From JAHJQQ01 sp963737555 (GTDB taxonomy: Bacteria; Pseudomonadota; Gammaproteobacteria; Thiohalobacterales; Thiohalobacteraceae): a stretch of DNA of 64,000 bases. Shown here one piece after another: positions 1 through 6,433 of the stretch (positions are counted from its first letter, which is position 1; each line of letters opens with the position of its first letter). The DNA lies in assembly GCA_963737555.1 (NCBI GenBank), contig CAVTTB010000009.1:248001-312000 (forward strand), read 5' to 3'. The position numbers and the translations under genes were made by a program. Below the pieces are notes generated by a model. The model ran no database searches. It saw only the letters and a program-made list of their open reading frames with translations, and was not told where the DNA came from.

Positions 1-1112
1 TTGAGACTGCCTACCGCGAGAAATTCGATGATGCGGTCCTTAACGTCTTCCAGTCCGTCATGATCGGCATCCAGCACTGTGCGCGCATGATCCAGGTCCA
101 GATTGTCTTCGGAGTTTTTCCCCCACGGCAGTGTCGTCAGCCAGTCCAGATAATTACGCGTGACGGCGTATTCCGGTGAACCGGATTCGAGGATGGATAG
201 CTTCTGCATCTCCTCGTCGATGCGCGTACGTGCGCTGTCGTTCAGCGTGAGCGACTCCAGACGCTGCTCGAAGCGTTCGATATCTGCGCTGCGATCGTCT
301 TTGGCGATGCCCAGTTCTTGCTGGATGGTCTTGAGCTGTTCGCGCAGGAAGAATTTGCGCTGCTGGTCGGACATCTTTTCTTCGACCTTCTCGCGGATCT
401 GCGTCTGTAGCTTGGCGACTTCCAGTTCCTTGCGGATCAGGATCAAGACCCGTTTCATGCGCTCCAGCACCGGGAATATTTCCAATACTTCCTGAAGATC
501 GTGGCCCGGTGCCGTGGTCAGGCTGGCGGCGAAATCAGTGAGTGCCGACGGTTCGTTGGGGTTGAAGCGGTTGATAAAGAACTTCAACTCCTCGCTGTAG
601 AGCGGGTTGAGCGGCACGAGTTCTTTGAGTGTGTTGATGATGGCGATGGCATACGCACGCAGCTCGTTGTCATTGCCGAGGACATCGTCGGGATAGTCAA
701 CGCGTACCAGATACGGCGGTTTTTTCGACAGCCATTCGAGGATGCGCACGCGGCGCATACCTTCGGCGATAAATTGGATTTTTCCGGAGTTGCGCATCGG
801 ATTGTTGATGCGCACGAGCGTGCCTATTTGCGCGAAGTCTTCCGGTGTGGCCAGATCGGCATCAGCTTTCTCAATCATGACCAGGCCGACCATATGGTGA
901 TCGGTCGCGCCGATGGCTCGGACGGTTTCCATCCACGGTTCATCGTTCATCAGTACCGGCACAGCCTGTGCGGGAAAGAACGGCCGTTCAGTAACCGGCA
1001 ACAAGTACAGGGTATTGGGCAGCGTGGCAGAAGGTAACGCCAGTTCCGAACGTGGTTCGTCCGTGGTGGTTTCGTTGACGAGTTCGGCGTCGAGGGTGTC
1101 GTGGTCGGTCAT
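1..1112 (-). CDS. lon: Lon-family ATP-dependent protease, N-terminal part (runs off window start)
   Basis: About 370 residues are visible, from ATG at 1110-1112 (MTDHDTLDAELV) to the window edge. They cover the Lon substrate-binding N-terminal domain (about residues 35-240, starting near LYLLPVTERPFFPAQAVPVL) and the helical linker ending KDRIIEFLAVGSL, the stretch just before the Walker A loop. ATPase and Ser-Lys protease domains lie outside. The acidic N-terminal extension and RPFFPAQ motif resemble the second Lon of pseudomonads (PA0779 type) rather than the classical heat-shock Lon. It also sits apart from clpP, which is at the other end of the window. Lon is a cytoplasmic hexameric protease of unfolded and regulatory proteins. 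No frameshift is seen. The subtype is inference from the N-terminus only. Confidence 0.93.
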   Translation of the reverse strand, partial: MTDHDTLDAELVNETTTDEPRSELALPSATLPNTLYLLPVTERPFFPAQAVPVLMNDEPWMETVRAIGATDHHMVGLVMIEKADADLATPEDFAQIGTLVRINNPMRNSGKIQFIAEGMRRVRILEWLSKKPPYLVRVDYPDDVLGNDNELRAYAIAIINTLKELVPLNPLYSEELKFFINRFNPNEPSALTDFAASLTTAPGHDLQEVLEIFPVLERMKRVLILIRKELEVAKLQTQIREKVEEKMSDQQRKFFLREQLKTIQQELGIAKDDRSADIERFEQRLESLTLNDSARTRIDEEMQKLSILESGSPEYAVTRNYLDWLTTLPWGKNSEDNLDLDHARTVLDADHDGLEDVKDRIIEFLAVGSL

Positions 1113-1219
1113 GGCGGCTGGTCGCTCTTATTGTGGTCGATACCCACCCATGGGCGGGGTTCAGTTCACAACAGATGGGTGCGGCACGCCAGCAATTCAA
1201 GGCCGCCAGGGCGCGTCGC

Positions 1220-2473
1220 TTAGATCAGTCCCGCAAACGGTTGCACCTCAACCAATTCTCCCGCGGGCACGCCCGTGGATTCGGCACTGAGGATGATGAA
1301 GCAATTGGATTTGCTCATGGAACTCAGCACATGCGAGCCCTGACGTCCGCTGGTGGTGACTGTCAGCATGCCGTTCGCATCGGCGTGCAGGATGCCGCGC
1401 TGATATTCCAAACGGCCGGCTTGTTTCTTGAGCGTCACCGCGCACGGTATGCGCACGGTCAGGCTCGGCGGTGTGTGCATCCCCATCATCCTTTGCAAGG
1501 CCGGTTGCACGAACTGATAGAACGTCGCCATCACCGATACCGGATTGCCCGGCAGACCAAAAAATACAGCAGTACCGAGTTTACCGAAGGCCAATGGTTT
1601 GCCCGGCTTCATGGCGATCTTCCAGAAGTCGACCTGGCCCAGTTCATCGAGTGTCTGCTTGACGAAGTCGGCCTCGCCGACCGATACGCCGCCAGAGGTG
1701 ATCACCACATCGGCGTTTGCGGCGGCTTCATGAAAGGCCGTGCGGATGGCGTCGCGGTCGTCGCGGATCACGCCGAGGTCGAGCAGTTCCACGCCCAGGC
1801 GCGTGAGCATGCCATGCAGCGTGTAGCGGTTGCTGTCGTAGATCTGTCCGGCCTCTAAAGGCTCGCCGAGACTTTTCAATTCATCGCCGGTGGAGAAGAA
1901 CGCCACGCGCAAACGACGCTGTACGCGCACCTCGGCGATGCCGAGCGAGGCGAGCACACCCAACTCGGCCGGCAGCAACTGTTTACCCGGCTCCAATACC
2001 GTCGAACCCACGGCCATATCTTCACCGGCCTGACGCACGTTCTCGCCGGGCTTGTGACCCGTGCTGACGATGATGTTTTCGCCATCGACCTGCACGACTT
2101 CCTGCATGAGCACCGTGTCCGCGCCGTCGGGCATGGCCGCGCCGGTCATAATGCGCACCGTTTCACCGGCGTTGAGCTGGCCGCTGAACGGCGCGCCCGC
2201 CATGGCGCGACCGATCACGCGTAGACGTGTCTCGCCGCTGCCCGGCAGATCGGCACCGCGCAGCGCATAGCCATCCATTGCCGAATTGGTATAAGGCGGC
2301 ACGTTAATCGTGGAGATTACCGGTGTGGCCAATATGCGACCGAGCGCGGTGCGGATCGGCAGTTGTTCGGTGCCGCTGATCGGCGTGATCAGCGCGTCGA
2401 TGCGGTTGCGTGCCTCATCGACGCTCAGCAGGCCTTTCGGTGTAGCGCAGGGATCGCGAGTTGTGTCGTTCAT
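1220..2473 (-). CDS. moeA: Molybdopterin molybdenumtransferase MoeA
   Basis: MoeA inserts molybdate into adenylated molybdopterin to finish the molybdenum cofactor in the cytoplasm. The 417-residue length is typical. Visible motifs are NVPPYTNSAMDGYA near residue 60, the IMTGAAMPDGADTVLMQE block, FFSTGDEL, the MoCF-binding core ITSGGVSVGEADF, and MKPGKPLAFG followed by FFGLPGNPVSVMATF. The ATG at 2473 is chosen because it lies just after the mobB stop; an in-frame GTG at 2488 would overlap mobB. The gene is last in a tight mobA-mobB-moeA operon, so cofactor maturation and the guanylate-attachment step are expressed together. The frame is intact. Confidence 0.96.
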   Translation of the reverse strand: MNDTTRDPCATPKGLLSVDEARNRIDALITPISGTEQLPIRTALGRILATPVISTINVPPYTNSAMDGYALRGADLPGSGETRLRVIGRAMAGAPFSGQLNAGETVRIMTGAAMPDGADTVLMQEVVQVDGENIIVSTGHKPGENVRQAGEDMAVGSTVLEPGKQLLPAELGVLASLGIAEVRVQRRLRVAFFSTGDELKSLGEPLEAGQIYDSNRYTLHGMLTRLGVELLDLGVIRDDRDAIRTAFHEAAANADVVITSGGVSVGEADFVKQTLDELGQVDFWKIAMKPGKPLAFGKLGTAVFFGLPGNPVSVMATFYQFVQPALQRMMGMHTPPSLTVRIPCAVTLKKQAGRLEYQRGILHADANGMLTVTTSGRQGSHVLSSMSKSNCFIILSAESTGVPAGELVEVQPFAGLI

Positions 2474-2477
2474 GTTC

Positions 2478-3017
2478 TCAAAGTCCACTGGGGTCGATGT
2501 CGTTGCGGCAGAAGTCCGCGATGAAGGCGGCGATGGCCGCAGGATTGTTGAGATCCAATTGCGGCAGATCGGTTGTTATGGGGGTGTCGCTGGCCAGCGC
2601 AATAATGGCGCTGTCCTCCGGGAACAGCAAGGGCTTGCCCAGCGCCGCGCGATGTAATTCGAGCTTCGGGAAACGCTCATGGCGAAAACCTTCCACCAGG
2701 ATCAGATCCAGCGCCGTGCGTTGCAGTTGCGCGAGCATATCCCACAGCGATACATCCCCGGGCACCGGCGCTTCCACCATCAAGGCCCAGCGTTGGTTCG
2801 AGGCAATCAACATTTGTTCAGCACCAGCTTTGCGCAGTTCGTAGCTGTCCTTGCCGGGATGATCGATGTCGAATTCGTGATGCGCATGTTTGAGCATGCC
2901 CACGCGCAGTCCTTGTGCGCGCAGTAACGGCAGCAGTTGGATCAGCAGCGTCGTCTTGCCCGTGCCGCTCCAGGCGGCAATGCCGAGCACGGGTGGATTG
3001 TGCAAGAGTGCGTTCAT
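2478..3017 (-). CDS. mobB: Molybdopterin-guanine dinucleotide biosynthesis adapter MobB
   Basis: MobB is a small P-loop GTPase-like protein that assists MobA in making the bis-MGD cofactor. The 179-residue protein has a Walker A loop at AAWSGTGKTTLL near the N-terminus, the KHAHHEFDID segment, DSYELRKAGAEQ, and DLILVEGFRHERFPK, all family landmarks. The ATG at 3017 has GAAGGA about 6 bases upstream. An in-frame ORF continues upstream to 3107, but that part is a REP-like repeat (VERSETRD is a typical translated repeat) and is not coding. It lies between mobA and moeA, and its stop is 4 bases before the moeA ATG. Confidence 0.95.
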   Translation of the reverse strand: MNALLHNPPVLGIAAWSGTGKTTLLIQLLPLLRAQGLRVGMLKHAHHEFDIDHPGKDSYELRKAGAEQMLIASNQRWALMVEAPVPGDVSLWDMLAQLQRTALDLILVEGFRHERFPKLELHRAALGKPLLFPEDSAIIALASDTPITTDLPQLDLNNPAAIAAFIADFCRNDIDPSGL

Positions 3018-3058
3018 GCAGTTTCCTTCACGGGTGGCCCCGGTCGAGCGTGGGCGAT

Positions 3059-3093
3059 CCCGGGTTTCACTACGTTCCACCCAGGCTACGGGG
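3059..3093. repeat. REP-like palindromic repeat between mobA and mobB
   Basis: On the minus strand this reads roughly GTAGCCTGGGTGGAACG followed by TAGTGAAACCCGGG, an imperfect inverted repeat. A relative occurs at 14287-14323. It sits in the only sizeable gap of the mob operon. Role is unknown; such extragenic palindromes are common at operon gaps. Confidence 0.45.
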
Positions 3094-3103
3094 TACGTGT
3101 CTC

Positions 3104-3700
3104 TCAATCTCGCGCCAAATACTCAACCAGTTCCTCGGGCGTATTGAGATTAACGAACCATTCCGGATGGTCGCTGCATTCAACCCTTGCCGCAGGCAAC
3201 GTGGCCAACCATTCTTGCACCCCGCGACCGCCTCGATCCCAATACGCATGCAGTCCTGCCAACGTGTCTTTGCGCAACAAGGCAAACGTCGGTTGTGCAT
3301 GACCCGCCTCGATCGGTACAGCGGCGGGAAGCTGTGTCTCGCGACAGGCGTCCATCAGTCGCGTCAACAACTGCGCATCGACCTGCGGCGCATCGCAGGG
3401 CACGACCCATAGCCACGCTGTCGTGCAGTGTTCCAAGCCGCGTGCGATGCCGGCGAGCGGGCCGGGGTAATCGGCCTGTGCATCATCGAACACCGGATAA
3501 CCGTAGGCGCGATAGCGGTCGAGATGGCGGTTGGCGCTGATGAGTATAGTCGCGACACACGGTGCGATGCGTGCCAGCACATGGGCAATCAACGGTTGCC
3601 CGGCGCAGTCGAGCAGGCCCTTGTCGTGGCCACCCATGCGCGAGGCCTGGCCACCGGCGAGGAGCAGGGCAGACACGGATGCAGTGTGTGCGTCGGGCAT
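3104..3700 (-). CDS. mobA: Molybdenum cofactor guanylyltransferase MobA
   Basis: MobA transfers GMP from GTP to the Mo-molybdopterin cofactor, giving the guanine dinucleotide form used by the DMSO-reductase family. The 198-residue protein has the nucleotidyltransferase signature LLAGGQASRMGGHDKGLL at residues 13-30, the FDDAQADYPGPLAG substrate loop, the metal-site segment WVVPCDAPQ, and a C-terminal FVNLNTPEEL motif. All are expected in MobA. It is the first gene of mobA-mobB-moeA on this strand. A mobA implies that the organism makes MGD-type molybdoenzymes; none is in the window. Confidence 0.96.
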   Translation of the reverse strand: MPDAHTASVSALLLAGGQASRMGGHDKGLLDCAGQPLIAHVLARIAPCVATILISANRHLDRYRAYGYPVFDDAQADYPGPLAGIARGLEHCTTAWLWVVPCDAPQVDAQLLTRLMDACRETQLPAAVPIEAGHAQPTFALLRKDTLAGLHAYWDRGGRGVQEWLATLPAARVECSDHPEWFVNLNTPEELVEYLARD

Positions 3701-3801
3701 GGTTGCGTATCAGTTATTACGGACACTCCAGTTTAACATAGCCCGTGCTTCGGCTTGGCACGGTGCTACACTCACAGCATCTCAACACAGGAGCTTAGGC
3801 C

Positions 3802-4494
3802 ATGATACGTTGCGCACGCATTGCAGTGCTGGTGATCGCGAGTGGGTTCTGCGGTGCGGCAGCCGCGGCCGAAGGTGACCTCCAGTACAATCAGATCCGC
3901 TTCCAAGTCGCCGCCAGCGAGTCGGTTGCCAATGACCGCATGCAAGCCGTGCTCAGTGTGCAAGATGAAGATGACGACGCGGCGAAACTGGCTGATCGTA
4001 TCAACAAGACCATGGCCTGGGCGCTCGATCAGAGTAAGGGTCAAAACGGCATCGACGTGCGCAGTGGCGGCTACTCGACCCAGCCGGTGTACAACAAGAA
4101 TGCCTTAAGCGGGTGGCGGGCAAGTCAGCAATTAATTCTGGAGGGCAGCGATTTCAGTCAGATCGGCAAACTCATCGGCGTGCTGCAACAACAGTTACAG
4201 TTGAGCGAGGTCAGTTTCAGCGTCGCGCCAAAGACCCGCGCCGCGATTGAACAGCGGCTTATCGATCAGGCGCTCGATGGTTTCAAGCAACGCGCCGAAC
4301 AGGTGCGCAAGAATATCGGCACGCCAAGTTACCGCATCGTCGAGATCAACATCATGACCGAGGATGCACCTATCCAGCCAATGCCGATGATGCGCGCCGA
4401 GGCCATGAGCATGAAGTCGGTTGCCGAGCCCAGCTTCGAAGGTGGCGACAGCGACGTGCGCGTGAGTGTGCAGGGGGCAGTTCAGTTGCAGTGA
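3802..4494 (+). CDS. Exported SIMPL (DUF541) domain protein
   Basis: This 230-residue protein begins with a clear Sec signal peptide (MIRCARIAVLVIASGFCGAAAAAE, cleavage after AAA). A SIMPL/DUF541 domain follows: ESVANDRMQAVLSVQDED, INKTMAWALDQSKG, the GYSTQPVYN motif, WRASQQLILEG, and RVSVQGAVQL at the end. Family members (for example YggE) are periplasmic or outer-membrane-associated oligomers whose biochemical role is poorly defined; oxidative-stress protection has been reported. AGGAG lies about 10 bases upstream of the ATG. It stands alone, convergent with the RDD gene. Confidence 0.9.
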   Translation: MIRCARIAVLVIASGFCGAAAAAEGDLQYNQIRFQVAASESVANDRMQAVLSVQDEDDDAAKLADRINKTMAWALDQSKGQNGIDVRSGGYSTQPVYNKNALSGWRASQQLILEGSDFSQIGKLIGVLQQQLQLSEVSFSVAPKTRAAIEQRLIDQALDGFKQRAEQVRKNIGTPSYRIVEINIMTEDAPIQPMPMMRAEAMSMKSVAEPSFEGGDSDVRVSVQGAVQLQ

Positions 4495-5004
4495 GAAGCG
4501 CTGTCGGTGGTCCTGAAGAATTTCAGGCGCGCTGACTTCATTCGAATCCTCTTTTGGCAGCACCACTACCACCGACCCCGACAGGCGATCGTGCAGGGCC
4601 AGGCCGTCGCGGTCGATCAGCATCCACCACAAACCGATCCCGGCCAGTCCGACCGAGGGGGCCGCAAGCAGGAACCGGCCTAGCGCCTGCCACCAGCCGA
4701 GTGGCCGGCCGTCACGGCGTTGCACGCGCAAGTGCCAGGTCTTCATGCCCAGGGTCTGGCCGGCCGCGACCCAGAAGCCGCAGAAAAACAGCCCGCTGAC
4801 CAGCAACAAATAGAGCCGGAAGAAGATATTACTCCCGTCGATGCGGCCGCCCTTGAGGGCGAAGGCCACGGCGACCGCCACCATCAGCAGGGCGAACAGC
4901 AGCAAGCCGTCGTAAAACAGCGCGGCCAGACGCTTCCACAGCGGGGCGGTCGGGAGGGTGCTGGCGCCGGCGCTGGCGGTGGGTGATGGGGGTGTGGGCG
5001 GCAT
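4195..5004 (-). CDS. RDD-family inner-membrane protein, C-terminus probably altered by a frameshift
   Basis: The first 150 residues form an RDD domain: LWKRLAALFYDGLLLFALL with the conserved Arg and Asp, membrane spans near residues 30-50, 62-82 and 108-128, then LGMKTWHLRVQRRDG and the terminal DGLALHDRLSGSVVVVLPK. RDD proteins normally stop soon after this. Here the frame continues about 115 residues antisense to the SIMPL gene, with no family features. One extra A in the AAAA run at 4551-4554 would give a stop at 4538-4540, leaving two convergent, non-overlapping genes. I therefore think the real gene is about 4538-5004. Function is unknown; some RDD proteins act in ion transport. Confidence 0.75.
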   Translation of the reverse strand: MPPTPPSPTASAGASTLPTAPLWKRLAALFYDGLLLFALLMVAVAVAFALKGGRIDGSNIFFRLYLLLVSGLFFCGFWVAAGQTLGMKTWHLRVQRRDGRPLGWWQALGRFLLAAPSVGLAGIGLWWMLIDRDGLALHDRLSGSVVVVLPKEDSNEVSAPEILQDHRQRFSLQLNCPLHTHAHVAVATFEAGLGNRLHAHGLGAHHRHWLDRCILGHDVDLDDAVTWRADILAHLFGALLETIERLIDKPLFNRGAGLWRDAETDLAQL

Positions 5005-5054
5005 GAAGACTCCAGGTCGGCTTTAGTAACAGATTAAGCCCCGCGTGCGCAACG

Positions 5055-5083
5055 GTGACAAAGGTCAATCTTCGGTGTTAAAT
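5055..5083 (+). promoter_or_regulatory. Candidate sigma-70 promoter of the DUF2173 cluster
   Basis: GTGACA at 5055-5060 and TTAAAT at 5078-5083 are separated by 17 bases, about 60 bases before the first DUF2173 start codon. This is the only good hexamer pair in the divergent gap with the RDD gene. Confidence 0.4.
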
Positions 5084-5143
5084 CACACAACCGGCGCGGG
5101 TGTTGGCGGCGGACCCTAACAACAATGCCAGACCGGAGGATGT

Positions 5144-5497
5144 ATGTCGCTGATCGATCAGCTGGCCGCGATGCAAGGTGTGTTTGCGGCGGGCGAATAT
5201 TCCTACCGTGGCGATCGCTTCTCCTATAAAGGCCAGATCAGCGAGGAGCAGGCGCGCATGGCCTCCATCATGTGCCGCGCCACCACCATGGGCGTGCATA
5301 TGCAGGCCGACATCATGGGCGGTTCGTATCCTGACTGTGGCGTCGCACCGGCCGGTGGCTGGGTCGTGCGAGGGCCGCAGTTCACTGTGTGCGTGATGGC
5401 GAATGTGTTTTGTTTCCTGAACAACCAGGCGTCGCTGAACACGGTGATGGGCAAGCTGCGCGAACAGCTTGCCGATGCGCCGCAAGATCTGATTTAG
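5144..5497 (+). CDS. DUF2173 family protein, paralogue 1
   Basis: This 117-residue protein has no signal or membrane segment. It opens with the family pattern LIDQLAAMQGVFAAGEYS, then FSYKGQISEEQARMASIMC, GGWVVRGPQFTVCVM and a closing SLNTVMGKLREQ. I recognise the pattern as DUF2173, small cytoplasmic proteins seen often in sulfur and hydrogen oxidisers; their function is unknown. CGGAGG lies about 6 bases before the ATG. It starts a run of three related genes on the same strand. Paralogues 1 and 3 share the pattern GW(V/I)VRG, VC and ASxNxVM; paralogue 2 is more diverged. Confidence 0.8.
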   Translation: MSLIDQLAAMQGVFAAGEYSYRGDRFSYKGQISEEQARMASIMCRATTMGVHMQADIMGGSYPDCGVAPAGGWVVRGPQFTVCVMANVFCFLNNQASLNTVMGKLREQLADAPQDLI

Positions 5498-5531
5498 AAC
5501 CTCAGCCATACACCAGCAGGAGTGACGAATA

Positions 5532-5870
5532 ATGACCGATCTGCAACAACTGATGAAACTCCCGGGTGCGCTGGCGGCGTTTGAGTTTTCCGATCGCGGC
5601 GAACTGGGCGCGCATCAGATCGCGTCCGGCAGCAAACTCGATGCCGACAGTCTGGATCTGCTGTGTCATGTCTGCGTGGCCAATATCGCCATTGCGACCA
5701 TGCAGGCGCGTGGCTGGGAAAAAATGACCGGCGCACAAGGTTTTTATCCGATCCAGGGATTTACACTGGTGGGCTTTGAATGGACCGCCGTGGCGACCGA
5801 GAACCGCGGCGTCGTGATGGCCAATGACCATGTGGATTACGAGCAGGCTTATGCGGCGCTGGCAGGGTAA
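5532..5870 (+). CDS. DUF2173 family protein, paralogue 2
   Basis: This 112-residue protein opens with LQQLMKLPGALAAFEFSDRGEL, aligning with the starts of its two neighbours, and keeps the mid-protein Cys pair (LLCHVCVAN) and the FTLVGFEWTAVATENRGVV strand region in place of GWVVRG...VC. GCAGGAGTG lies 8-10 bases before the ATG. It is 34 bases after paralogue 1 and 6 bases before paralogue 3, so the three are probably one transcript. The C-terminal segment is the most different of the set, which may mean a different partner. Function unknown. Confidence 0.75.
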   Translation: MTDLQQLMKLPGALAAFEFSDRGELGAHQIASGSKLDADSLDLLCHVCVANIAIATMQARGWEKMTGAQGFYPIQGFTLVGFEWTAVATENRGVVMANDHVDYEQAYAALAG

Positions 5871-5876
5871 ACGGGC

Positions 5877-6209
5877 ATGAACAAACGTCTACTGGCAATG
5901 GATGGCGTACAGGTGATCTGTCTGTTCCGCGACGACGGCTCTTTGGTCGAGGGCTACGGCATACTGGACGAGGCGGGCATGGCCGGCCTTGCGCACTTCG
6001 CGCATGAATACAAACGTATGGTTCAGGCCAACGCCGATCAGCTTTCGATGTTCACGCAACTGCGCGGCTGGACACCGCCGCGCGGCTGGATCGTGCGCGG
6101 TGTCGGTGCCACTGTCTGTAGCGTCGGCAATCTGGTGTGTCTGGTGGAAAACCAGGAGGCCTCGATCAACGAGGTGATGAACGAACTGCGTGAAGCGGCG
6201 AGCTATTGA
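5877..6209 (+). CDS. DUF2173 family protein, paralogue 3
   Basis: This 110-residue protein begins MNKRLLAMDGVQVICLFRDDG, the same opening as its neighbours, and continues with GYGILDEAGMAGLAHFAHEY, LRGWTPPRGWIVRG, VCSVGNLVCLVE and SINEVMNELREA. The RGWIVRG and NxVMxxLRE motifs match paralogue 1. It is the last gene of the trio; a strong palindrome starts 4 bases after its stop and a tRNA-Glu gene lies on the other strand. No catalytic residues are evident. I infer a small oligomeric regulatory or scaffold protein, without direct evidence. Confidence 0.78.
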   Translation: MNKRLLAMDGVQVICLFRDDGSLVEGYGILDEAGMAGLAHFAHEYKRMVQANADQLSMFTQLRGWTPPRGWIVRGVGATVCSVGNLVCLVENQEASINEVMNELREAASY

Positions 6210-6212
6210 GGT

Positions 6213-6237
6213 GGGGACAGATTTCAAATCTGTCCCC
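6213..6237. repeat. Perfect 25-bp palindrome (GGGGACAGATTT arms)
   Basis: Two 12-base arms (6213-6224 and 6226-6237) are exact reverse complements around one central base. This motif type recurs in many proteobacterial genomes next to REP-associated (RAYT/IS200-like) transposase families. Here it lies between the DUF2173 stop and tRNA-Glu, and could also end transcription from both sides, although no T-run follows. Confidence 0.7.
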
Positions 6238-6246
6238 GGCACAATT

Positions 6247-6322
6247 TGGCGCTCCCTAGGGGATTCGAACCCCTGTTACCGACGTGAGAGGCCAGCGTCC
6301 TAGGCCACTAGACGAAGGGAGC
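6247..6322 (-). tRNA. tRNA-Glu (anticodon CUC)
   Basis: The minus strand folds into a full cloverleaf: acceptor GCTCCCT/AGGGAGC, D arm GTCTAG...GGAC, anticodon loop CTCTCAC, T arm AGGGGTTCGAATCCCCT, discriminator G and encoded CCA. Bases 34-36 are CTC, reading GAG codons only. The sequence is close to the usual bacterial tRNA-Glu(UUC). The anticodon stem has two G-U pairs, more than usual, but remains pairable. Confidence 0.95.
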
Positions 6323-6355
6323 GTGAAGGGACTGCGCCTGAACTGGCGCGGTGCT

Positions 6356-6383
6356 ATTATACGCACGCCTTGAGCGAGCACAA
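6356..6383 (-). promoter_or_regulatory. Promoter of tRNA-Glu
   Basis: On the minus strand TTGTGC (6378-6383), a 16-base spacer and a perfect TATAAT (6356-6361) lie 33 bases before the tRNA 5' end. A GC-rich segment follows the -10 box, as expected for a stringently controlled stable-RNA promoter. Confidence 0.7.
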
Positions 6384-6433
6384 GCCGACGCCGCCGCCGT
6401 TTCCAGGACTTTCTTAACGAACCTCAGAACAAG

